A stretch of DNA of 29,318 bases from Alectryocaccomicrobium faecavium (GTDB taxonomy: Bacteria; Bacillota; Clostridia; Christensenellales; Aristaeellaceae), in the NCBI GenBank assembly GCA_018713425.1, contig DVOT01000042.1:1-29318 (forward strand). The letters run 5' to 3'. Of this stretch, positions 1-9,520 are shown piece by piece (the first letter of the stretch is position 1; each line of letters starts with the position of its first letter). The position numbers were made by a program, and so were the translations under genes. The notes under the pieces are model-generated. The model was not told the origin of the DNA. It worked only from the letters and a program-made list of their open reading frames with translations, and searched no databases.

Positions 1-1215
1 GCGGCGGCCGTGGCGGCGGCGCGGCAGGGCCTGGATGTGCTCCTATGCGAGCAATCGGGCTTTTTGGGCGGCGCGTTGGGCAACTGCCTGATCAATCCTT
101 TCATGAACAACGGCACCAACCTGGTGGTGGACGGCGAAAAGAAGCGCGTGGAGCTTTCGCAGGGCATTTTTGCCGAAATCCAGCAAGAACTCATCCGCCT
201 GGGCGCACAGCAGGGCAATATGTTCCATGAGGAATACATGAAGATCGTGCTCGACCGCATGGCGATTCAAGCGGGCGTACACGTGCTTTTGCACGTTACG
301 CTGTGCGATGTGGAAAAAGAGGGCGAAACGCTGCGCTCGGTCACCGTGGTGGGCAAATCGGGCAAAATCCGCCTGGGCGCGCGCTATTTCATCGATTGCA
401 CGGGCGACGCGGACCTGGCCGTGATGGCCGGCTGCCCCACGCGCCTGGGCCGCGATAGCGACCATCTGTGCCAGCCGATGACGCTGTGCTTCCGCGTGGC
501 CAATGTGGACATGGAAAAGTTCCGCGCCAATCGCGATAAGATCACGCCCCTGTACCAAAAGCTGCAAAAAGAGGGCAAGATCCGCAACCCGCGCGAGGAC
601 GTGCTCATGTTCTTCCACCCGGTGAAGAACGTGGTACACTTCAACACCACGCGCGTGATCAAGCTCAACCCGGTGGATCCCTTCGACCTCACCAAGGCCG
701 AAATGGAAGCCCGCGAACAAATGCTGGAAATGTTCGAGATGCTCAAAAACAACATCCCCGGCTTTGAAAACGCGGATATCACCATGAGCGGGCCGCAGAT
801 CGGCGTGCGCGAAAGCCGCATGATCATCGGCGAGCACGTGCTCACCGTGGAAGAGTTGAAGGCCTGCACGCGCTTCCCGGACGCCATCGCCGCGGGCAAC
901 TACGACGTGGATATCCACAGCCCGGACGGTGCGGGCACCAGCCACTATTACTTTAAGGAAGGCGAATATTACACCATCCCCTACCGCAGCTTGTTGCCCA
1001 AGGAGGCGGACAATCTGTTGGTGGCCGGGCGGTGCATCTCTTCCACGCACGAGGCGCAGGCGAGCTACCGCATCATGCCCATCGTGACCACGCTGGGCGA
1101 GGCAGCGGGCGTGGCTGCCTCGGTGGCCTGCAAGGCGGGCGTCAACGTGAAAGAGGCGGATGTGGGCCGCATCCAGCAGGTTTTGCGCGAAAACGGCGCG
1201 TTCCTGGGCATCTAA
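1..1215 (+). CDS. FAD-dependent oxidoreductase, 5'-truncated by the window edge
   Basis: The reading frame is open from base 1 to the TAA at 1213-1215. It fits the C-terminal part of the FAD_oxidored family (flavoproteins related to fumarate reductase and thiazole-synthesis proteins). Near the left edge the text reads AARQGLDVLLCEQSGFLGG, the strand and helix that follow the dinucleotide-binding GxGxxG loop. The loop itself lies outside the window, so the GTG at position 10 is not a credible start. Residues near DCTGDADLAVMAG and the C-terminal NLLVAGRCISSTHEAQ segment, followed by a glycine/alanine-rich helix, are typical FAD-contacting parts of the family. The substrate cannot be read from the sequence. 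The gene ends at a strong terminator and so is separate from dnaG. I am confident of the family only. Confidence 0.85.
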   Translation, partial: AAAVAAARQGLDVLLCEQSGFLGGALGNCLINPFMNNGTNLVVDGEKKRVELSQGIFAEIQQELIRLGAQQGNMFHEEYMKIVLDRMAIQAGVHVLLHVTLCDVEKEGETLRSVTVVGKSGKIRLGARYFIDCTGDADLAVMAGCPTRLGRDSDHLCQPMTLCFRVANVDMEKFRANRDKITPLYQKLQKEGKIRNPREDVLMFFHPVKNVVHFNTTRVIKLNPVDPFDLTKAEMEAREQMLEMFEMLKNNIPGFENADITMSGPQIGVRESRMIIGEHVLTVEELKACTRFPDAIAAGNYDVDIHSPDGAGTSHYYFKEGEYYTIPYRSLLPKEADNLLVAGRCISSTHEAQASYRIMPIVTTLGEAAGVAASVACKAGVNVKEADVGRIQQVLRENGAFLGI

Positions 1216-1553
1216 CGGCGCCAAATGAATCGGCGATGGCGGGCTGCGAAAGAACGGCAAAGGTTCTTTCGCGGCCCCTTTGTTCTAAAATGCGTTTTTT
1301 CACACGCGCTGGGCGACAATAATCCGTGCGCGGGCGCACCCATAAACTTTTTCGGAAATTTCTGTTAACCCGCGTTTTGTGCAGGTTTTCCCCCGCAAAG
1401 CGTGGTATTTATATTCACGGTATTGAATTGGCGCGCGAGGCGCGGGAAATTGCGGCGCATTTTCCCGCGCGTATGCAGGAATCCGCGGGGCGCGCGGCGA
1501 ATATTCTAAAGCGCGAATGTACACAAGAGAGATGGAGGAGACGGGCAGGCGGC
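1216..1553. other. Intergenic gap before dnaG
   Basis: Apart from the terminator hairpin, these 338 bases hold no convincing gene. The dnaG frame stays open upstream to 1326, but the predicted extension is Arg-rich and unlike primase, so I read it as untranslated leader. A GGAGG at 1534-1538 precedes the chosen dnaG start. I could not find a promoter with both hexamers near consensus. Confidence 0.5.
1241..1281 (+). terminator. Intrinsic terminator after the FAD oxidoreductase
   Basis: GGGCTGCGAAAGAAC (1241-1255) pairs with GTTCTTTCGCGGCCC (1263-1277) through 15 pairs, one of them G-U. A short loop separates the arms and CTTTG follows. A nearly identical hairpin sits at 22490-22527, so it may be a dispersed terminator-carrying repeat. 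Confidence 0.8.
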
Positions 1554-3281
1554 ATGGCACAGCAGTTCAGTGAATTTCTCGCGGAGCTGAATGCGCGGGT
1601 GCATCTGGAAGATGTTGTGGGCGAATACGTCCAGTTGAAGCAAAAGGGCCACCGCTATTGGGGCCTCTGCCCGTTTCACAGCGAAAAATCCCCGTCCTTC
1701 AGCGTGGATGCCGACGCACAGCTATATTATTGCTTTGGCTGCCACAAAGGCGGCAATCTGATCCATTTCGTGATGGAAATGGAACGGATGGAATTTATCG
1801 ACGCGGTGAAGCTGCTGGCGGAGCGCGCGGGCCTTGAATTGCCCGACCGGCCGCGCGATGCGGATAGCCAGGCGGCGGCGCAGCTGCGCGAGGCGGTGTA
1901 CGAAGCCAACCACGCGGCGGCCATGTTTTTCCACCGGCGGATCTGGTCCAGCGAAGGCGCCAGCGCGCGCGATTATCTTTACCGCCGCGGCCTGAACGAC
2001 GCGGACATCAAGCATTTTGGCCTGGGCGCCAGCCCGGCTGGCTGGGGGGAAACGTTTGAGGAGCTGCGCAAGCAAGGCTTCGAGCGGGAAACGCTGCTGA
2101 AGGCCGGCCTGGCGGTCGACAAAAACGGCAAAACATTCGATATGTTTCGCGACCGGGTGATGTTCCCCATCATTTCCGCACAGGGGCGCGTATTGGGCTT
2201 TGGCGGCCGCGCCATGGGCGAGGCGCAGCCCAAATATTTGAACACGAGCGAAACCATCGTGTTCAACAAGCGCCTGAACCTGTATTGCATGAATTGGCTC
2301 AAAAAGGAGCGCGGCATTGCGCGCGTAGTGCTCGTGGAGGGATATATGGACGCGGTTTCCCTGCGCAGGCACGGCGTGGAAGGCGTGGTGGCCACGCTGG
2401 GCACGGCGCTCACGCCCGAGCAGGCCAGCCTGATGGCGCGGTACGCGCCGGAAATCTGGATCAGCTACGACGGCGACAGCGCGGGCCAAAAAGCCACGTT
2501 GCGCGCGCTGGATATTCTGGAAGCGCAAAATGTGCGCGCGCGGGTCATACTGTATCCAGACGGCATGGATCCCGATGATTTTATGCGCGCGCAGGGCGCG
2601 CAGGCGTTTGCCCAGCTCGCGCCCATGGACGCTTATGAGTTCCGCCTGTTGCGCGCGCAGGACGGGCTGGATCTCGCCACGCAGGAAGGGCGCACGCAAT
2701 ACGCGCTAACGGCCTGCGGCATCCTGAAACGGGTGAAAAACCCCGTGGAATTGGAAAATTACGTGGCCATTGTGGCGCAGCGCACGGGCTTTGAGCGCGA
2801 TGTGCTGTACCGGCAGATCGGCGCGTCGCCGGTGGAGCGTTCGCCCGCCGTGCGGCCCCGGCGCGTCGCGCCGCCCAAGAGCCCGCCGGATTACGTGCTA
2901 GCGCAGCAGCGCCTAGTCGCGCTAAAGGCCGCCAATCTTTTGCCCGAAGGCACGGTGTGTCCCGAGGATTTTGACGACGCCGTGTGTCGCGCCCTGTTCG
3001 AGGGGCTGAGTGCCGGGCGAACGCCGGGCGAGCTGGTGGGCGAAATGGCCGAGGGCGAAGACCGCGCCACAGCGCTGGGCGCGCTGGAATACGAGGCGCT
3101 GCCGCAGGACGCGGCGGTGGCCCTGGAAATGGCGGGGCAGTGCCTGGCCAGCATCCGCCGGCGCCGGCTGGAAGAGCAGATCGCCGCGTTGCGGCAAGCG
3201 CTCTCCACCGCGCAAGGCGCACAGCGCAGGGAATTGTTGGAGCGGCTGAATGGGCTGCTCGCGGAACTGGATCGTTTTTGA
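1554..3281 (+). CDS. dnaG: DNA primase DnaG
   Basis: Predicted 575 residues, the usual size. DnaG makes the RNA primers for replication and works with the replicative helicase at the fork. The N-terminal CHC2-type zinc finger is visible as C39, H42, C60 and C63 (CPFH and CFGC motifs). The Toprim catalytic core shows the EGYMDAV motif from E262 and the metal-binding YDGDSAG motif (D306, D308). The C-terminal 150 residues are poorly conserved, as expected for the helicase-interacting part. The start is the ATG at 1554 because the text MAQQFSEFLAEL begins the known N-terminus. GGAGG lies 15 bases upstream, a slightly long spacing. The stop lies 22 bases before rpoD, the classical macromolecular synthesis arrangement, so the two genes are probably co-transcribed. 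Confidence 0.97.
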   Translation: MAQQFSEFLAELNARVHLEDVVGEYVQLKQKGHRYWGLCPFHSEKSPSFSVDADAQLYYCFGCHKGGNLIHFVMEMERMEFIDAVKLLAERAGLELPDRPRDADSQAAAQLREAVYEANHAAAMFFHRRIWSSEGASARDYLYRRGLNDADIKHFGLGASPAGWGETFEELRKQGFERETLLKAGLAVDKNGKTFDMFRDRVMFPIISAQGRVLGFGGRAMGEAQPKYLNTSETIVFNKRLNLYCMNWLKKERGIARVVLVEGYMDAVSLRRHGVEGVVATLGTALTPEQASLMARYAPEIWISYDGDSAGQKATLRALDILEAQNVRARVILYPDGMDPDDFMRAQGAQAFAQLAPMDAYEFRLLRAQDGLDLATQEGRTQYALTACGILKRVKNPVELENYVAIVAQRTGFERDVLYRQIGASPVERSPAVRPRRVAPPKSPPDYVLAQQRLVALKAANLLPEGTVCPEDFDDAVCRALFEGLSAGRTPGELVGEMAEGEDRATALGALEYEALPQDAAVALEMAGQCLASIRRRRLEEQIAALRQALSTAQGAQRRELLERLNGLLAELDRF

Positions 3282-3303
3282 CCGGTCGAAAGGAGTGATT
3301 CAC

Positions 3304-4403
<1,100 letters not shown>

Positions 4404-4404
<1 letters not shown>

Positions 4405-5069
4405 TGTTGCGCTTGGATGAACGGTTGCGCGCCATTGAGGATTTGGCGCCCGCGTGCCGCTGCTTTGCCGATATCGGCTGCGACCATGGCCGCCTGGGCG
4501 CGCAGATGCTGCTTTCCGGACGCGCGCAACGCGTGTGGTTTACCGATATTTCCGCGCCTTCCATCGAGAAGGCGCGCGTGCTCATTCGCAAGCTGGGCCT
4601 TAGCGATCGCGCCGTCTTCCGGGTTGGAGACGGCGCGCGTGCGCTTGACCAGCCGCCGGACGCGGCGGCCATCGCGGGCATGGGCGCCGCCAACATCGCG
4701 GATATTCTGCGCGCGGGCGCGCAGAATTTGGGCGATGCGCAGCTCATTTTGCAGCCCAACCTGGAGGAGGACGAGTTGCGCGGCTTCTTGCAGGGCGCGG
4801 GCTATGCCATCCTGCGCGAGCGCGTGGTGCGCGCGGGCGGGCGTTGGTATGTGTTGTTGCTGGCGCAAAGGGGCGCAATGCGCTTGAGCGAGGCGGAGCG
4901 CGTCGCGGGTACCGCGAGCATGCGGGCGGACGCGCAGGCCTACGAGGGCTACGCGCGGTTTCGCATCCGCGTGGCCAAAAAAGCGCTGGAAGGCGCCCGG
5001 CAGGGGCGCGACGGGCGGGAAGAGGCGCTGGCGCGCTCGCTCGCCATTTGGGAGGAGGCCATACGATGA
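4404..5069 (+). CDS. trmK: tRNA (adenine22-N1)-methyltransferase TrmK
   Basis: Predicted 221 residues. TrmK methylates N1 of A22 in tRNA, using S-adenosylmethionine. The Rossmann-type SAM site is visible near residue 24 as ADIGCDHGRL, followed by the acidic strand end FTDIS and by GMGAANIADIL. QPNLEEDELRGFL and the mid-protein WYVLLLAQ match the family. The last 60 residues are rich in Arg and Ala and fit its C-terminal coiled-coil domain. The ATG shares bases with the rpoD stop, and its own TGA overlaps the next ATG (ATGA). The order rpoD-trmK-nif3 is well known in Clostridia and Bacilli and supports the assignment. Confidence 0.93.
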
Positions 5070-5776
5070 CGGTGCAGGACGTGCTTTGGGCGCTGGATCA
5101 AGCGTTTCCCTTCGCGCTGGCCGAAGAATGGGACAATGTGGGCCTGCTATTGGGCGACGCGCGGCGGGAGGTCTCGGGCTGCGTCGTGGCGCTGGACGCC
5201 ACGGAGGAGGCGCTGGATTTCGCCCGTGCGCGGGGCGCGAACCTCCTGGTTACGCACCATCCGGTGCTGTTTCGCGCGCGCAAGCGCCTGGTGGAGGACG
5301 AGGTGGAGGCGCGCTTTCTCTGCCGCGCCATCCGCGAAGGCGTTTCCCTGATTGCCGCGCACACCAATTTTGACAACGCGCCCGGCGGCATGAACGATTG
5401 CCTGGCCGCGGCGCTGGGCCTTAGCAACGTGCTGCCCCTGGAAGGCGGCCTGCGCGTGGGCAAGGCGGAAGCGTGCGATTGGGCGCGGCGAACGGAGGAA
5501 TGCCTGCGCGCGCCCGTGCGGCTCTATGGTTCGCCCCTGGGCATGCGCGTGGCCGTGTGCGGCGGCGCAGGCGGCGAATTTTGGAAGATCGCCCTGGCCG
5601 CGGGCGCGGATGTGTACGTCACCGGCGAAATCCGCTATCATGAGGCGCTGGAAGCGATGCAATCCGGCCTGTGCGTGCTGGAAGCCGGGCACGGCCCCAC
5701 GGAGCGCGTGGGCCTGGCCGCCCTGGCGCAAAAAATTCCCGGGCCGGTTGCGATATTTGACCGGGCCGCAGGATAA
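5066..5776 (+). CDS. Nif3-like dinuclear metal center protein
   Basis: Predicted 236 residues. It belongs to the Nif3/YbgI/YqfO family, a conserved dimetal protein sometimes annotated as GTP cyclohydrolase I type 2, whose cellular role is unsettled. Metal ligands are visible: H64 and H65 in THHPVLF, H99 and D103 in HTNFDN, and the C-terminal GHGPTER with the family's His and Glu. VYVTGEIRYHEALEA is another family block. It resembles the short E. coli YbgI form and lacks the PII-like insertion of Bacillus YqfO, which is about 370 residues long. The ATG at 5066 overlaps the trmK stop, and GGAGGAGG lies at 5051-5058. It clearly belongs to the rpoD-trmK operon. Confidence 0.93.
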   Translation: MTVQDVLWALDQAFPFALAEEWDNVGLLLGDARREVSGCVVALDATEEALDFARARGANLLVTHHPVLFRARKRLVEDEVEARFLCRAIREGVSLIAAHTNFDNAPGGMNDCLAAALGLSNVLPLEGGLRVGKAEACDWARRTEECLRAPVRLYGSPLGMRVAVCGGAGGEFWKIALAAGADVYVTGEIRYHEALEAMQSGLCVLEAGHGPTERVGLAALAQKIPGPVAIFDRAAG

Positions 5777-5812
5777 ATCAATATCATCAACGCCTTTGGG
5801 AGGGTATAAGAT

Positions 5813-6526
5813 ATGCAGTTGGATTTGTTGTGGCAATACATGCAGGTGGATATGGACGCGGAGCGCTTTGAGCAAGAAATGCGCAATTCCCCCAACCGCC
5901 AGCAATTGATCAAGCAGCGCAATTTCCTGCGCGACCAGCAGGCCAACATGGCCCGCATCGAGGACGACGTCGCCGGCATGCTCGACCGGCTGGAAGCCGT
6001 GCGCGACGAGACCACGCGGCTGCAGGATCTGCTGGATGCGGCAAAGGAAGCCCTGGAAAACGATCCGCCCCAGACGGCGGAAGCCGTGGAAGAGCGCCTG
6101 GCTTCGGTGCAAAAGCTGATGGATTCGCTGGCGCACTACGAGCAGGAACTGAAAAAAATGCAAAAGGACGCCATCACGCGCGACCGTCAGCAGAAAGAAG
6201 TGCGCATCCGCGCGGCGCGCACCAAGGCGGATTTCGACGCGCTGAAGAAGGATTACGACGTGGAATTCAAGCGCGATAGCGAAAAGCTCGCTTCCCTGCG
6301 CGCCACGGCGGAAAAGGAGGCGCGCAAGGTGGATCCCAACCTGCTGCTGCGCTACCGGCAGATCAAGCAGCACGTGTCCCCGCCCATGGCCAAGCTGGTG
6401 GGCAACCAGTGCGGCGGCTGCTTTATGACGCTGCCTTCCGCCAGCCTGAAGAAAATCGTGGGCGAAGACGCGGTTGTCGAGTGCGACAATTGCGGGCGCA
6501 TTCTCTACGCGCCGGAGGGCGAATGA
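5813..6526 (+). CDS. Coiled-coil C4 zinc-ribbon protein (COG1579-like)
   Basis: Predicted 237 residues. Residues about 15-180 are strongly charged with heptad-like leucines and few glycines, giving a long antiparallel coiled coil. The C-terminus is a zinc ribbon with C200, C203, C224 and C227 (CGGC and CDNC). This matches the COG1579 group of predicted nucleic-acid-binding proteins, which often follow nif3 in Firmicutes and other bacteria. The exact function is unknown. GGGAGGG at 5798-5804 serves the ATG at 5813. The stop overlaps the next start (ATGA at 6523-6526), so the two genes are probably translated together. Confidence 0.88.
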   Translation: MQLDLLWQYMQVDMDAERFEQEMRNSPNRQQLIKQRNFLRDQQANMARIEDDVAGMLDRLEAVRDETTRLQDLLDAAKEALENDPPQTAEAVEERLASVQKLMDSLAHYEQELKKMQKDAITRDRQQKEVRIRAARTKADFDALKKDYDVEFKRDSEKLASLRATAEKEARKVDPNLLLRYRQIKQHVSPPMAKLVGNQCGGCFMTLPSASLKKIVGEDAVVECDNCGRILYAPEGE

Positions 6527-7614
6527 TCGATACCCTGCGCCTGGCCCAGGGCCAGCGGCTGATCGCCATCAGCGATGTGCACGGGCACATTCAGCTCTTG
6601 CACGCGCTATTGGATCAGGTGCGCTATTGCGAGGACGACGCGCTGGTCTTCCTCGGCGATTACATCGAACGCGGCGCGCACAGCCTGCCGGTGCTGGAAT
6701 TTGTCGCGCGGCTTTTTGCGGCCAGGCCGCAAAATGTGCGCCTGCTGCTGGGCAATTGGGAGCTATACATTCTTTCTGCCATTGAAAAGGGCGATTGCGC
6801 GCTGCTGTACAAAAACCGGCAGCGCCTTTTGGCGCGCGCGGGCAACACGCTATATGGCGAAATGTGCGCGCGCGTGGGCATGGATTCGAGCAGCGAAGCG
6901 GCCATGCGCGCGGCGCACCCTAAAGTGATGGAAAAATTCGGCGCGCTGATCCACTTTTTTCTTGAGCGGCCCATCGTGCTGGACGCGGGGAAAATGGTAT
7001 TCGTGCATGGCGGCCTGCCGCACGGCGATCTGGCGGCGCTGGATGCGTCCCATCCGTACCGATACCTAAAGTGCGACGATTTTTTCCAGCAAGAAACGGC
7101 GTTTGAGCGCACCGTGGTCGTGGGCCACATGCCCACGGTCAACGCCCGGCCGCATGTGCAGTGCGCGCTGCCGTATTTCAACCCCCGCCGCAATATCATC
7201 GGCATCGACGGCGGTTGCGGCGTAAAGCGCAGCGGCCAGCTCAACGCGCTCCTCTGGCGGGACGGGGTGTTTTCCTGCGCTTGCGTGCACGACGGCGCTT
7301 TGCCCGCAGTGCGCGCGAAAAGCGCGCAGGCGGAGAGCAAGAATTCCCTGAACGTGCATTATTTCGAGCCGCTTCGCGTGCTGAGCCAGGAAGGCGCGCT
7401 CGCGCGGGTGCGGCACGAAGCCACGGGCCGCGTGCTGTGGGCGGCCACAGACGGCATTTGGCAGGAAGATGGACGCGACCATACGGAAACTACGGATTTC
7501 GCCCTGGGCGTGGAAGTTGGCGATCTGCTCCAGGTAGTACGGCAGACCCCGCGCGGCCTGCTGGCGCAAAAAAATGGCGTCACCGGCTGGTATTACGGCG
7601 CCTGGGAGGCCTGA
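6523..7614 (+). CDS. Divergent metallophosphoesterase with C-terminal SH3-like region
   Basis: Predicted 363 residues. The N-terminal 255 residues follow the calcineurin-like (PPP) phosphoesterase order: SDVHGH (D18, H20), GDYIERG (D46), GNWE (N78), VHGG and GHMP. Two key positions differ from the usual GDxxDRG and GNH(D/E) motifs: E49 replaces Asp, and W79 replaces the catalytic His. The metal-binding Asp, His and Asn residues remain, so metal binding is likely but catalysis may be altered. From about residue 265 the protein changes character to a beta-rich stretch ending in VGDLLQVVRQTPRGLLAQ and GWYYG, which looks like an SH3-type domain. The substrate is unknown. The ATG overlaps the zinc-ribbon gene stop, with GGAGGG at 6514-6519. 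It is the last gene of the operon, followed by a terminator. Confidence 0.85.
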   Translation: MIDTLRLAQGQRLIAISDVHGHIQLLHALLDQVRYCEDDALVFLGDYIERGAHSLPVLEFVARLFAARPQNVRLLLGNWELYILSAIEKGDCALLYKNRQRLLARAGNTLYGEMCARVGMDSSSEAAMRAAHPKVMEKFGALIHFFLERPIVLDAGKMVFVHGGLPHGDLAALDASHPYRYLKCDDFFQQETAFERTVVVGHMPTVNARPHVQCALPYFNPRRNIIGIDGGCGVKRSGQLNALLWRDGVFSCACVHDGALPAVRAKSAQAESKNSLNVHYFEPLRVLSQEGALARVRHEATGRVLWAATDGIWQEDGRDHTETTDFALGVEVGDLLQVVRQTPRGLLAQKNGVTGWYYGAWEA

Positions 7615-7741
7615 CGGCACTGTCGCCCGCGGTTTCGGGGAATCCGCGCGGTTTCCGGATAACGCGCCAAGAGAAACTGGCGTCAGCAGCGGCGCGAAAA
7701 GATTGTCTTGCGGATTGCCCTGCTCGCCGCCATATATGGAA

Positions 7742-7776
7742 AGCGGAGAACCCTGAAACGAGTTCTCCGCTTTTTG
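7742..7776 (+). terminator. Terminator between convergent genes
   Basis: AGCGGAGAAC (7742-7751) pairs perfectly with GTTCTCCGCT (7762-7771) and is followed by TTTTTGT. It ends the dnaG-rpoD operon on the plus strand. The run on the opposite side (TTTCC) is weaker but may help end the minus-strand operon. The rest of the gap 7615-7798 shows nothing I can name. Confidence 0.85.
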
Positions 7777-7798
7777 TCATGTTCTCTCCTTCTTACCG

Positions 7799-9499
7799 TT
7801 ACAGGAGAAACCCGCCACGATTTAAGCGCATAGCTTCCCGCGACGGAGGCGAAACGCAATAATCCGCCTCCTGCGCATAATAGATCTCCGTAAGCTCCCG
7901 GTAATATGCTTCACACGTTTCCGTTTGGACGCCGTCATTGTGATAGAGTTCAAAATCAATTGCCGCTCGCAAATATAGAATGCGCCAACGCCAGGTAGCG
8001 CGCATGGCCTGTGGCAATTGAGCGTCAATCGCCCTTGCCCGCTCGTAAATGGCGTCAATTTTCTGCGGATTTTCAAACGCAAAATGGAATACCGTATCCG
8101 CTGGAGCCTCTTTCCGCAAATAGTCTTGGCAAACGCCGTGCTGATCCATGCGGTGCCGCGGCAGCGTTTCCTCCATATCAAACATCAAGGATGCCACCGC
8201 TTCCGGCTGCGGTGCGCAGAATTCATATTTCGCATAATCGCACAAAATGTCATATGCGGTAGCGTATTGGCCCGTGGCAAACCCCAGCATAATCGCTTTA
8301 TTGATGTCTGAAAAAATCCCTTCGGAATACGGGAAGCACCCCACATAATATTTCCCCATTTCCCGTTCGTTCTTCTCTAGATAGGCTGGCATGGGATTTG
8401 CGCCAAATCCTCCCCACGGTACCGCGCCACGCATGCTAATTTCCGGAAAGGATATCATTTTTTTCCCGCCAGGCATCACGCCGCGCCGGATCCCTTCTGG
8501 CACAGCCTCCAAGCTCGGAAAATAATTGAATAAATATGCAAAGAACTGAAACTGTTCTTCCCGCATACGCTGATAAAACGCCTGCCATTCCCCGTCAATG
8601 AAATCGTCAAACCGCCACGTTGAGCACAAAATCTTCGCCCCGGGCATCTCTTCTTCCACAACTTTGCGGAACTCCGGCGCAATCTTCAAAAAACCATTTG
8701 CGCCCCACGGAGCGCATTTTGCACAGGTACATCCTCCCTGATCATACGGCCAAAAACTTACAAAGTCAAATGCAATATCCGAAAACGCGTGAAGGACTGC
8801 GCGCCGCTGGCGCAGAATTTCTTCCATCCCGCCTGGCGCATTTGGGCAAATTTCCACATGAAAATGTCCTACTGGCGGCGTTTTATAGCCATTTATCGCG
8901 CGCCAATCCGCTCGAATTGCCTCGTCTGTCCCGCTAAACGCTTCATTCGCCAGCGTGCCAAAACACAGCTTCATACCCAACGCTTTGGCATAGCGGAAAA
9001 TCTGTTTCAGCCGCTGAATCATTTTTACAGACTCAGGATCATCCACGCCTGTATAATGGTGCATATCATACCAAGCCATCAATGCATTGCAGCCGCGAAG
9101 CGCTAAGCTATCCAAAATCTCATATACTTTTTCTATGGGAGCCACATGATAGAAATTGAAAAAGTGGCTTGCAAAATACATCCCCCGTATGTCGCTGCGC
9201 ATTTTCAAAGCAACATCTTCTGTCGCTGGTGTAAAGCCCCCTTTGCCGTCAAAGGAACCGTCGCGCAAGTAACGCCCCAGCGCCGCCAAAAGGCCAATTT
9301 TGCTGCCCGAAACCAGAGTTCCGTCCGCAAAAATTTTATATTCATCCTCATCAATCCGCTTATCCAGCCGCAGCGTCACAGGTGTCCCATTCGCGCTCGG
9401 CTCACAGCCTCGCTCGCTCAGTTGCCGAATCCATATCTTTTCAATCTGTTCAAAATCATCTTTGTCCACGCCGCCATTTTTTAAGTAGATCGTCGCCAT
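7799..9499 (-). CDS. Glycoside-hydrolase-like TIM-barrel protein, specificity unknown
   Basis: Predicted 566 residues, no signal peptide, so probably cytoplasmic. The first 95 residues (TVTLRL-type strands, then SKIGLLAALGRYLRDG) resemble the non-catalytic alpha/beta domain that precedes the barrel in GH20, GH67 and GH84 enzymes. The barrel seems to begin at SDIRGMYFASHFFNFYH. The segment FWPYDQGGCTCAKCAPWG, with its CxCxxC, resembles a feature of barrel proteins in this broad clan. A helical C-terminal region follows. I cannot identify the catalytic acids with confidence. The gene lies 21 bases after the methyltransferase-like gene in an ABC-transporter operon, which suggests it cleaves an imported oligosaccharide or glycoside. 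AGGAGG stands upstream of the ATG. It could also be a non-enzymatic family member. Confidence 0.6.
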   Translation of the reverse strand: MATIYLKNGGVDKDDFEQIEKIWIRQLSERGCEPSANGTPVTLRLDKRIDEDEYKIFADGTLVSGSKIGLLAALGRYLRDGSFDGKGGFTPATEDVALKMRSDIRGMYFASHFFNFYHVAPIEKVYEILDSLALRGCNALMAWYDMHHYTGVDDPESVKMIQRLKQIFRYAKALGMKLCFGTLANEAFSGTDEAIRADWRAINGYKTPPVGHFHVEICPNAPGGMEEILRQRRAVLHAFSDIAFDFVSFWPYDQGGCTCAKCAPWGANGFLKIAPEFRKVVEEEMPGAKILCSTWRFDDFIDGEWQAFYQRMREEQFQFFAYLFNYFPSLEAVPEGIRRGVMPGGKKMISFPEISMRGAVPWGGFGANPMPAYLEKNEREMGKYYVGCFPYSEGIFSDINKAIMLGFATGQYATAYDILCDYAKYEFCAPQPEAVASLMFDMEETLPRHRMDQHGVCQDYLRKEAPADTVFHFAFENPQKIDAIYERARAIDAQLPQAMRATWRWRILYLRAAIDFELYHNDGVQTETCEAYYRELTEIYYAQEADYCVSPPSREAMRLNRGGFLL

Positions 9500-9520
9500 C
9501 TTCTTTCTATGCCTCCTAGC

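Noticed and set aside
43..1260. Long open frame of 405 codons on the minus strand over the FAD oxidoreductase
   Set aside because: It is an antisense shadow caused by high GC and biased codon use. Its translation is His/Arg/Ala-rich, and the plus-strand frame has clear family motifs.
1326..1553. Possible N-terminal extension of DnaG
   Set aside because: The frame is open, but the added residues do not resemble primase and the known N-terminus begins at 1554.
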